This document shows positions 12,734-23,000 of a stretch of 64,000 nucleotides of DNA, in pieces. The notes under the pieces are model-generated. The model was not told the DNA's origin and did no database searches. It saw nothing but the letters and a program-made list of their open reading frames with translations. The position numbers and the translations under genes are program-made. The number at the start of each line of letters is the position of its first letter. The stretch's first letter is position 1. Origin of the DNA: Linepithema humile (taxonomy: Eukaryota > Arthropoda > Insecta > Hymenoptera > Formicidae); contig NC_090133.1 of assembly GCF_040581485.1 (NCBI RefSeq), positions 1,240,001 to 1,304,000 of the forward strand, read 5' to 3'.

Positions 12734-13135
12734 TAATAATTTTTTTATAGAAATATCTATAATAAATTTAAATTCAACATTTAATTGTATTTCTTCATTA
12801 AATTTATTTTAATGAAAAATTTGTTTGGTTTTAACAAAGAATACTTACATCAAATGCATCTGTTACTATACTATCGCTATTTGACAACGTAATTTCTTTC
12901 CAGAATGTGACCAGGTTCCTATGATAATGCAACTTAATCATCTGATGATCAAACTGTACACAGGCCACGTTTCTTACAAATTTTTGACACAAAATAAAGA
13001 AGACAGCGACGAACATAAAAGCATAGATAATGAGGGCGTTGTGTATAAGCACGATGTTTAGGTCAGTCGATTAATAAGTAATGTCGTGTTTTTAAGTATT
13101 CAGAAACTATTGAATAGATGAATAATTAACGTGAT

Positions 13136-13190
13136 CTTTTATCGTCTTAAGCGAAATTTAAGAAAATATTATTTAGTGTTATTGTTATAT
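13136..13190 (+). repeat. Left arm of perfect 55 bp inverted repeat
   Basis: This segment, starting CTTTTATCGTCTTAAGCG, is the exact reverse complement of 13706-13760. The arms lie about 75-105 bp inside the mariner-like ends and bracket the coding-like fragment. Confidence 0.95.
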
Positions 13191-13381
13191 AATAAGAACG
13201 AGGAACATTTATGTCATTGCTTATTCTATTAAATTTAATTAATTAATTTTAATTCTGTGTGAGTATATAACACAATAACGGTTAGATTACTGTAAGTTTA
13301 ATAGTAACCTTTTATAGTAAGAAGCAAAAAATTATAATTTTTATCTTGCATTATATGTATATAATACTTTTATATATTTAG

Positions 13382-13690
13382 CGTGCTCAAACAGAAGCGG
13401 TAACTTTTTTAGGCAATCATGAGAGCAGTCGTAGTTTGTACGCTATTCCAGGATTAGATTATGTTGCTCATGAAGATGTATTGTTGCCATATACTACAAA
13501 TGAGAAAGCAGCATTGCAACACGAATTGTTCGATAAATTTTTGACCTATCATCCAGACGAGGAACCATGTTTTGTAGCATAAGAGATCTTCCGAGCATGG
13601 CAGAAAAAAAATCATCCATGGCTTGAATTATCGGAAGTACATAAAGAAACAACAGAGAATGTTCGCATTTCATATATTAGACAATACTAA
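13382..13690 (+). pseudogene. Coding-like fragment of unknown origin inside the mariner-like element
   Basis: From a possible acceptor (atatttag, ending at 13381) a frame of 66 codons runs to TAA at 13580-13582. The same frame then continues 35 more codons to TAA at 13688-13690. The composition is protein-like, for example YAIPGLDYVAHEDVLLPYT, HELFDKFLTYHPDEEPC and, after the stop, EIFRAWQKKNHPWLELSEV. There is no start codon at the 5' end. I do not recognise the family, and it is not the mariner transposase as I know it. Best reading: an exon captured from a host gene, interrupted by one stop. Sequencing error or use as a terminal exon are alternatives. Confidence 0.45.
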
Positions 13691-13705
13691 TGTGCTTTTT
13701 GTCAG

Positions 13706-13760
13706 ATATAACAATAACACTAAATAATATTTTCTTAAATTTCGCTTAAGACGATAAAAG
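13706..13760 (-). repeat. Right arm of perfect 55 bp inverted repeat
   Basis: Exact reverse complement of 13136-13190, ending ...CGCTTAAGACGATAAAAG. Paired with the left arm it would form a long stem with a ~515 nt loop. Confidence 0.95.
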
Positions 13761-14526
13761 AAATACATCTGCATCGAACTGAAGAATTATAATATGTATG
13801 ATATAAACATGTTAGAACACTAATATAAAATAAGAGAAATACGACATTACTTATCGAACAACCTAATATAACGCCTAACATTGTACAAATGTAAATATAC
13901 TTAACAATTCTACTATTGATAATACGAATAATATTTAAGCTTTAATATACTAATAACATATACAATGGGATGTCATAAATGGGAAACATTACGGAAGGAG
14001 GACACAAAAGAGAAATGGTAATTATGTTTTTCATGTTATAATTATCAAAGATTAAAAATAAGGAAATGTTTCTTTTTTTATTCCGAAAATGAAATATATT
14101 TTTATCTCTATTTTTATATAAATTATTTTAAGTTTTTCATTCATTTTTTTAAATTAAAATGAAGAACAATTTCTATCTAAATTATAATGTCTTTACTGTT
14201 TTTATTTAGTATTTAGTTTCTTACAATTTTCCACAATTATTAATCGAACGAATAACATGAGCCAATAAATAATTCCAGATCCAAGGTACTTGTGGGTTGC
14301 GTTTGTTTTTTGTGATCACGAACAACTGGGATAACTTTTACTTGGATGAAATTTAGAATCAATGTTTAATGCATGGAACGGTGACTAAGATTTTATTCCA
14401 CACAAAGAAGTTTTTTTATTCACACGAATTAGAAAACGGCGTTGTGAGAGGCCTCGGCGAACTCTTTTTAAAGCGACTATTACGACTGTGTTAAACTCAG
14501 TGCCACGTTTTAGATCATTGCCGTAC

Positions 14527-16473
14527 ATGGAGATGAAACGCAATTTGATCAGGAGTTCCATTCGCCTTTTATCCACCGAACAGCGCATACCGAAGGTATG
14601 CATTGTAGGTGCGGGTCCGGCAGGCTTTTACGCGGCTCAGCAATTGCTGAAGGTAATATTTATTTTGTATAAATTCATTGTTATAATTAACAGCAACATT
14701 GGTTTTTTTATTTTCTTTGAAAAAAATATGTTAAAATATGAAGCAGTTTATATGTGAAATTAACTGTTAAATAATTACCTTTATAAATATTTTACATTAA
14801 AAAAAAAGAAAGAATTGTTTAGATTATAGTCTAAATATTTAGCTGAGCAGGAAAACAAAAAAAAAATACAATTAATTATCACAGAGTTCAAGCGACGTAA
14901 GGGTCGACATATTAGAGAAACTACCGGTTCCCTTTGGCCTAGTGCGCTTTGGGGTTGCTCCAGATCATCCAGAAGTAAAGAACGTCATTAATACATTCCA
15001 CAAAACCGCGACCAACTCACGCGTTCAATTTCTAGGCAATGTTAACATTGGAACAGACGTTACCGTCGATCAGCTACAGCAGTTTTATCACGCTGTATTG
15101 TTGGTATGTGTCTATTATTTAAAACCCAACTGCATTCTTGCTTAACTAACTGTATTAATATTTCCATGCATGAATTCATAATTTTATCTATATGAAATAA
15201 ATTTATATTTGATATAATTAATTAATAATGATTTCTTTATTTTCTAGACTTATGGCGCTCAACAAGATCGACTGCTCGATATACCGGGTGAACACTTGAA
15301 CAATGTGATATCAGGTCGACGTTTCGTTGGCTGGTACAATGGAGTACCAAGTGATAAAGATCTAGATATTAATTTAGATGTGGAAGAAGCGGTCGTTTTA
15401 GGACAAGGCAATGTAGCCATGGATATCGCGAGAATTCTTTTGACACCAATTGACAAATTGAAGGTGATCTTTATTCCTGACTAGCATAATTTATTATAGC
15501 TTGAAAATCGTATAAGTAATTACAAATTAAAATAGTATTCAATAGAGTTTAACATTAAATTATATAATTTTTGAAAAATTTGTTCAATTTTATTGCAAAA
15601 TTTGGTTAACTTTGAATCATCTCTAATCTGTCTTGATTATTTCAGAACACTGATATCACATCGTTTGCCTTGGAACGATTATCTCGTAGTAGAGTGCAAA
15701 GAGTTTCCATGGTCGGACGGAGAGGACCTCTTCAAGCTGCGTTTACGACCGCAGAACTACGTGAGCTGATTAAATTGGATAGCTGCAAAACTCTTTGGCG
15801 AGTGCAGGATTTCGCGGGCGTGCGAGAAATTGTGCTAACGTTAGCCAGGCCCCGGAAACGATTGACGGAGCTCATGTTGAAGTCTTTAGATGAATCTGCG
15901 AACGACTCAACTCATGCTAAAGAATTCCATCCGATCTTCTTGCGGGGTCCAATAGAATTCCACGGCGCTAATGAGTTGGAAAGTATCAGATTCACTGTGA
16001 ATCATCTACGAGGAGATAATATTCAAAATCAAGTGGCCGAGGCAACCGACGAAATTGAGGTAATTTCGTGTGGTTTGGCTCTACGTAGCATTGGTTACAA
16101 GTCTGTTCAAATAGACGACACGATTCCGTTTGACGCGAAGAAGGGACGCGTAAAGAATGTTTCCGGTAAGGTCGACAACAATCTCTACAGCGCCGGATGG
16201 GCGGCTACTGGACCAGTCGGCGTCATCTTGTCGACTATGACGAACGCTTTCCAAGTCGGCAATTTGATTTGCAAGGAATTGACATCCTTAAGTGAGAATA
16301 AAACTGGCTCAGACGGTCTACGCAAAATTTTAGACTGCAAAGGTATCCAGATTGTATCTTATAAAGACTGGGAGAAAATTGATCGCGTTGAACAAGAACG
16401 TGGCCAGCAAATGAAGAAACCGCGGGAGAAAATAGTCGATGTGGCAGAAATGCTAAAAATTGCGGCAAATTAA
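14527..16473 (+). CDS. dare: NADPH:adrenodoxin oxidoreductase, mitochondrial
   Basis: A mitochondrial FAD enzyme that passes electrons from NADPH to ferredoxin for P450 steroid hydroxylation (ecdysteroid synthesis in insects) and Fe-S cluster assembly. Exons 14527-14652, 14885-15103, 15248-15463 and 15646-16473, all joined in phase 0, give 462 residues, the usual length. The start ATG at 14527 was chosen because it opens a basic, hydroxylated presequence (MEMKRNLIRSSIRLLSTEQR). The FAD-binding GAGPAG is at residues 28-33. The NADP-binding GQGNVA is at 167-172. The C-terminal GWAATGPVGVILSTM segment is typical of the family. Drosophila calls the orthologue dare and vertebrates FDXR. It sits 3' of the mariner-like element and 5' of TSEN2 on the same strand. 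Confidence 0.95.
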
Positions 16474-17625
16474 GCAGTGTAAAAAATGTTAAAAGGTGTT
16501 TGGAAAATTTAGGTACACTTTTTACATCTAAAGACTGCTTAAAATATTTTTTTTACATGTATTACGCGTTTAATTCTTTGTATTTGTGTTGTTTGGGAAA
16601 AATTTAATCTACTTTTTTAAGAACTTGAGAAAAGCAAGTTTTAAATCTAATTTTTGAATTTTTTCCTTTAGTCTTATAAAACGCCATTAGAATCATTATG
16701 CAAAATTTTTTAATTCAGTGGATGATTGAAACCACAGAAGCACTTATTAACAATATAATATATGATGCAATATGATTCTTTTTTTATATAAGGGTATATA
16801 GTTTTAAGTTAAAAGGATAGATTATGTTTGTGATCAAAGAAGAAAGAGAGTTTCAGAGTATCTTAGGTCTTTTCTACAGATATAAAATGTAGAAAAAATT
16901 ATATTTGACATGTATTGTTTTTATATTATTTGCTTACTATTAAATAATTAAGTATAAGTAGCTAAATAAAACATCTTTTATATGAAAAAGATCAAGTACT
17001 GGTAAAATGTATTGCCTAATTTAATTTTAGTGTCTAGCCTAACCTAATCCAATCCAATCTAACCAAACCTAACCTAACTACGTAATTGAACACAGGGTTA
17101 TCAGCTGTCATTTAAAAAAGTAAGTATTCTCTAATATTAATAATAAATAATTTTTTAAGTTTAACATTTATTTAGAAATATATTGTTTTGTCTACACAAA
17201 ATGTAAAATTTCTATAGAAAATCTACAAAGAAGTCTTGGTTGTTGTCTTTATAGGTTAAATATTTGTTACTATGTGCTTTTGCTATAGAAAGTAAATTTT
17301 CAAAAATATATAAAGAGAAAAATTATTATCAGTTTTCTAGTACTTGAATTATGTATACTTGTGTAATTTTCGCTTGTTCTTTCTTCTAAGTATATATAAA
17401 TAAAGTGCTTTTATTTCTTACACTACGTATGCTACCTATCTAAATTATATATTTAATTTTATTGTATTTTGAATTGTTTTAAATTCTTGGTTGTAAATTT
17501 CAGATTTTCAAATCTGTATACTAACATATTTATTACAGATTTATCTAACATTCTAAATACTGTACAATATATTTAAATATTGTAACAATCCTAAAATTGT
17601 ATATTTTTACCCATACAGTTAAAAC
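16474..17625. other. Intergenic spacer between dare and TSEN2
   Basis: AT-rich and without coding sequence. It holds the dare 3' UTR and probably a 5' UTR intron of TSEN2, since ccatacag just before 17619 looks like an acceptor seven bases ahead of the ATG. A telomere-like CCTAA cluster lies at 17038-17079. Confidence 0.5.
17038..17079 (+). repeat. Degenerate CCTAA (telomere-like) cluster
   Basis: About 42 bases read as CCTAA-, TCCAA- and TCTAAC-type units, including CCTAACCTAATCC and AAACCTAACCTAAC. The complement is TTAGG, the ancestral insect telomere unit. It is short and imperfect, so it could be an interstitial remnant or chance C/A-rich sequence. Confidence 0.5.
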
Positions 17626-19487
17626 ATGAATTTACAAGAACCAAAGAAGAAGAGAAGATCGAAATTTAAACTACAACCACCGTTTCCTATTCCATTAAAC
17701 GAAACTCAGGAATGGCCAGTATATACAGCTCATCTCACAGATATGGGTTCTTGCATAATTGAACCTGAAGAAATGGATGCAGTACATTCTATGGTAAGCG
17801 CAAATTTACTGAAAATAATTTTTTTCCATAAAGAATAAGTATTTTGTTTGTAGGGTTTTTTTGGCAAGGGCTCATTGTCACGTAGTTATCCTTCCTTTGG
17901 TAAAATGAGGTATGGAGTGCCTCCAGTTGTTCGGAACAGGCAGTGGCTTCGCAGACAAGAATGGTTGGATGAAGTAAAAGACTTGAATTCTGCCTCTACT
18001 TCTGATTACGAAGGTGCAAAATAAAAAATATTTGTTGATTTTTAAGATATAAATATTTTTATGTCATTATAATGATAAGAAATGTAATTTTATAATAAGA
18101 AAAAAGTAAAATGCAGTAAAAAAATGATATAATTACAGACGTTAAAACAAGTTATCAACACGGAAGGGAAAATACTTCAGATAATGAAGAAGAGAACAAT
18201 GGTGACGTCGTTGAGATTCCACCAAATTTCAGTGAAAGTAAGGAAAGGAATGAAGTAGCCGCAAAGGATGTAGAAATCGACGAAGTCACCTTAGACTCCG
18301 CAGATGAGGATGATATATCTGTCATTGTTAGTAAAGATTCTGAGAAATGTGATAAAAATTTCTCAATAACTAATGATGATAATACCAAGTGCACAGAAAA
18401 GAAGGAAGTCGAAGAACTTTGCGATTTAGATTATTCCGATTTCAAGAATAATTGCGTGGATGATGATCAGCATGGAAAACTATTGGTTTTGCCAGACAGC
18501 GATTCAGACACAGAAAACTATCTAAAGGATATAAAGCCGAGAATCGAGAACGAGGGTTTCCCTATCCGAGAGGCTTTACATCTCACTTTTGAAGAGACAT
18601 TTTTCCTCTTCTTTGGATTGGGTTGTCTACAGTTAGTTCACTTTAACGGCACTTTCATGGACATCAGTAACGCGTGGTTGCACTTTTGCAAGAACAAGCC
18701 AGACTTTTTACAAAAATACGTAGTATACCATTATTATAAGAGTAAAGGATGGGTGGTAAAGCCCGGCCTCAAATACGGCGGTGATTTTTGTTAGTAGTCT
18801 TTATTTTCTCTTTAACATATGCTATTAAATAGTTTAAAAAGTTTATAGAATATATTGCTATTATTCGAAATATCTGTAATGTTTCAGTGTTATACAAAGA
18901 GGGACCACCTTTCTATCACGCTTCTTACATTGTCATAGTTGAAGTAGTAGATGCAGACTCGTTGGTTATAGATACTACCATGTCCACGCGATCTATGATG
19001 TGGAACGATTTATTTAGTCTGGAAAGGCTTTCCGAAACTGCCGCTAAAGTAAGCATCTATTTATGAAATATAATAAATGCAATCACTTACATACTTTCAG
19101 ATTTGCTGCAAAATATAATTCTACATTGAGATTGATATTTATATTCATATATTAAAATAAAAGAAAAGAATTTTTATGTAAAATATGTGACAAAAGTAAT
19201 TACAACATTATAGAAATATATATTCTAATATAATTTATTAATATTTAAATTTCTTTTAAAAGTTAGATATTTATTAGAATTCTAATCAAATGAATGCTGT
19301 TTGCAAACAGGAAATACTCTTTGCGCAAGTTTTATGGCCATCATCGGTGTCTCGGAATGTTAGCAAAACTAGTCCCGAAATACTTTCCGAATTTACAGTG
19401 AGAGAGTTACTTTGGCGCCGATGGAATCCTAAACAGCACCGAGAAGACGTGCCCATTGAAGAAGAGGACGAGGACGATTCATTTTGA
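17626..19487 (+). CDS. TSEN2: tRNA-splicing endonuclease subunit Sen2 (catalytic)
   Basis: Catalytic subunit of the nuclear complex that cuts introns out of pre-tRNAs at the 5' splice site. Exons 17626-17793, 17854-18013, 18139-18789, 18888-19048 and 19311-19487 give 438 residues (human protein ~465). The N-terminus holds a basic KKKRRSK stretch and a conserved block (WPVYTAHL, then GFFGKGSLSRSYPSFG). A long acidic Ser/Asp/Glu region of exon 3 is poorly conserved linker. The C-terminal endonuclease fold follows, with YHYYKSKGWVVKPGLKYGG then LLYKEGPPFYHASY. Tyr329 and His337 are eight residues apart and Lys380 follows in TAAK; these match the family's Tyr-His-Lys catalytic triad. The protein ends in an acidic tail (EEEDEDDSF). 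Confidence 0.95.
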
Positions 19488-19799
19488 AGGATTTCGTAAT
19501 TATTTATATACAAGTCATTCTAAAAATCTTTTTACAACCATCTTGCTCCGTTATTTCCTATATATATTTTTACTACATTACATTTGTACATATCTATAAC
19601 TTTTTATTAAAGAAATAATAATTTATCAAATTAATATGTATTATAATTAGTTAATATGTATTATAATATAGGTATAATTCTAATTTTGAGGATTACTCCT
19701 CAATTCTAATCCATAATCTATTTGAAACGGGTTTCACATACTGAATAATAAATTATATATATGCACATAAGTATATGTGACACATGAGATTGCGCGCGA

Positions 19800-20070
19800 G
19801 TAGTGGCGCGCACTAACAATAAGTCGATTCGAATCGGTGTCTTTATCACCTATCGACGATTTGTGCGGCGGTACCGCTTGCGGTACTCGCAAAGTGAAAG
19901 CAAGCCCCGATCGTGGAGCGGATCGTGCGAGGGCCTGCAACACGGACCCAGGACCCATGCAGTCAGTCCGAGGCGAGCTGGGAGTTGGCATGTCGAGTAC
20001 TGTGCACCGCGAGTTGTCAACGTGTTGAGCATCCTTAAATCGAGCCCGGGATAACGTTCCTCGCGATCCG
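19800..20070 (+). promoter_or_regulatory. Candidate CpG-rich promoter and untranslated first exon
   Basis: A compact GC/CpG-rich island in AT-rich DNA holds a TCAGT arthropod initiator-like motif at 19963-19967. About 100 bases later comes a strong splice donor, CCG|gtaagtag at 20070/20071. The next acceptor followed by a translation start on this strand that I can find is at 29343/29344. This is therefore tentatively the first, non-coding exon of the secreted repeat protein gene at 29391. No TATA box or DPE was recognised. Confidence 0.35.
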
Positions 20071-23000
20071 GTAAGTAGATTTGCCAATTTGACATTGACA
20101 ACCAATAGATATTTCTCCGCGTTATTCTTATTAATTCTGCGTTACGTGACAATATAAGTGCGGCAATTTTTTTACCTTATAAAATATATATTTAAAATTT
20201 TAAAAGTTAATGAGGTTAAGTGACATTTTAAACAATTCTCCCTTCGTTCTTCGTCTTGGGTCAATCCAATAAGATAGAGTTGTATTTCAGTCAATTTGGT
20301 TTATAAAATGATTCATGTTTATAAAATCAACATTGTGGCAAAAGTTTAGTGTAGAAATTAATTTGGGAGATTATTTAAAAAAATTTATATTCTACGTTTG
20401 ATAGAATTAAAGAATTAACGATGCACGTATCATACTTTTATATCTTACTCATTAAAGTATTTTATTTTTTAATAACGTAAATTATATAATTTTATGTGAA
20501 AGTTAATTAAATTTTATTGAGAAAAGACTCTCATGCCGTAAAGATTATGATGTCGACAACTTATTATGAAAATTTTTACTTTTTTATTATCAACACAAGA
20601 TTAATATCAGAAATGGCGGTAAAATAATATGATTTTTTTTCTATCATTCAAAAAAAAAATAGAAATTGAAAGCATTTATATCACACAAGCAAGTATATGA
20701 TGAGAGAAAATTTCAGTGATTTAAATCAGTGTCGTGTCAGACATATATAATAAACTACTCAATAGTTTAAAATTATTAATTAAATAATAGACGATTCCAT
20801 ACAATAACATAATATGTGCTTTTTATTTATAATCTGTGATAATATAAATTTTGGAGATTTGATTGGATTACGCAAATTATAATGATCTTTAAATAGTTAT
20901 TATATTTTACTATTATCGCACATTTCATTCAACATGAGAAATTATACGAGAATAAACAAACGTGCGATGATTAAAGCGACCGATGAATAAAGAATTGTGT
21001 CACTTTCATATAGACTGAATACGAGAGAAAGCGCGACTTCGCGAGAGAGTATTCATCCGTATCTGCGCTTAATTTATAGGAAGAGAGATGATGCGACGAA
21101 ATTTTCCATCTTAATCCAGTCAGAGACTGGAAATATATCAGATTAAATTTCTTCTTGCTCTTTCATAAACTTTCGACACTAAAAAAAATTGCTGGTGAGA
21201 CCGTTACTGGTTTAACCCATTTTTCTAAAAATTCAAAGAAAAAAATTTATATCTAACTTTTTTGATCGTAAGATTAATTTTTTCTGTTCATTATTATTTC
21301 GATAATTATTTATGAACGGCCGAGCACCGTAAATAGACGAGTGAATGTCATCCTCGTCTCACGATAGGCTTGGGAATTCAGTTGCATCCGACGCGATATG
21401 CATAAAGATGAATAAGCTTGTGCTAGCAACAACAAAAGTACTTGAAGCGAAATTTTGAACGCGATTTACTTTCAACCTTTAATCGAGACTCGAGACGAAT
21501 TAACTAATCGCCTTGATTGAAAAAAACTTATATTTTATAATCTGAGACTAGGATTTAATTATGATATTTCTTCGGTATTTTTTTTAATAATGTTATGCAC
21601 ATTGATTAAATCAAAATTTATTGTTTATCGATTTCTTTAATAAAAATGTAGCGAGTGTTGAATAATCAAACGAAAAGAATTTTTGCTGTCAATAGTCATC
21701 CTTAAAGATAAAAAATTATCAAAGACGCTCACTTTGAATGATCGCAAAAAATTATTCCTTATTGATTAATTGATAATTTTTTTTGCTATAAGTATAATAG
21801 AAATATATTAATAATTTTTCGCGATTATCATCGAGATCTGATCTCGAGAGAAGATCATGGACACCCTGTATATCTTAGCCGTAAAACTGAACGAGATTCA
21901 AGTGAAAGTGTATAACTGTTTGTACCGTCTATACGTTCCCTACGGCATCCTTGCGCCGGCTCTTGTGCTTTGATGTAATTGGGATATCGCTTACATTGCG
22001 TTACATTACGTGCTCGGTACACTTAATATATGCTTAAAAAAGCGAGAGTTACTATATTTCTGTTAGCATATTTAAAACAACTTTCGCTTGAATCTGATAT
22101 ATAAAAATTTCATTCAAATTATACAATAATTGAATCATTAAATATTTAATATTTATATATTAAATTATTATTTCGCATATTATTTTCCGCTGTCATTACC
22201 ATAAACAGCGTAAACAACTTACAATTGCATCATCATTTACAATTTCCAAATATGACAAGTAGCAATAAATTATTTTCACGCGATTTATTTATAATAATAA
22301 TTTAAGACGGTCCTATCATATGCACATACTACTTGCTCTTGATTCTTGCTTTTAACAAATAATATCCAATTTTTCTTATTAAAATATCACGATTTCAAAA
22401 GATTAAAATTTATTAGACGCAATTTGTCGATAATCACAATTCTCGATGCATTACGAAAAAGTTGTTCAAACTCCGGCCAGAAGTTGTTCTCGACTTCGTT
22501 CGGCTCGCGCTTGTTCGATCGCGGCAGCGTTTCCATTCGGGGCCGAAGCGAGGAGAACGATTGCTAAATGAGCATTCCTGAGAGATCTAAGCTTGCTTTC
22601 TAAGCGAGGTCCCCGGTCACGTGCGACGAGACCCGGTTTGCGCGGACACTTCTGATCGCCGACACGTGCACCCGCTTGTCGCTCGTGATTTTAATGTGGT
22701 CCACGCGTGCCAGCGTGTGTGCGAGAGCACATTCACCGCTCTCGTTTGCGCATACCTCGATATATCCTTGTCGCAGTCCCGATTCAGTGTAACCGTGATA
22801 ATGCACCGTGTGATTGACACAAAGTGATTATAGACCGGAGAGACTTTCGCAATTTCGTTGACCCTGAAAGTTGCGCGAAATTTTTTTCACGATCGGAATG
22901 GATAAATGCAATAATTGGATTCGATTGCCACTTGTCTTATTCATAAATAATAGCTCGTTAGTCGGAAGTCATGCAATACTTCTTTTAGAAATCAATATAA

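Larger units (their letters stand above)
13058..13866. mobile_element. Mariner-like non-autonomous element with gene-fragment cargo
   Basis: The ends are imperfect inverted repeats. The left reads TTAGGTCAGTCGAT and the right, reverse-complemented, TTAGGTTGTTCGAT. Both then continue ATAAGTAATGTCGT, and the left end carries 4 extra bases. TTAGGT...ATAAGT termini are typical of mariner elements (family knowledge). The TA target site is present after the right end (13867-13868) but not before the left end. No mariner transposase reading frame is visible. The interior carries a perfect 55 bp inverted repeat and a coding-like fragment instead. Length is about 809 bp. Confidence 0.65.

Noticed and set aside
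12688..13052. Possible small - strand membrane protein (hydrophobic MFVAVFFILCQKFVRN, donor at 12848, acceptor near 12726)
   Set aside because: The frame opens at GTG rather than ATG, runs upstream into the mariner-like end, and its second exon would be antisense to the CMTR2 last exon. No family recognised.
13965..14018. Short + frame MGCHKWETLRKEDTKEK followed by a gt
   Set aside because: No downstream exon could be joined to it, and 18 codons are not enough for a call.
22346..22827. Open frames in CpG-rich DNA within the 20-29 kb gap
   Set aside because: Frames exist on both strands at once, with no start context, splice continuity or domain.
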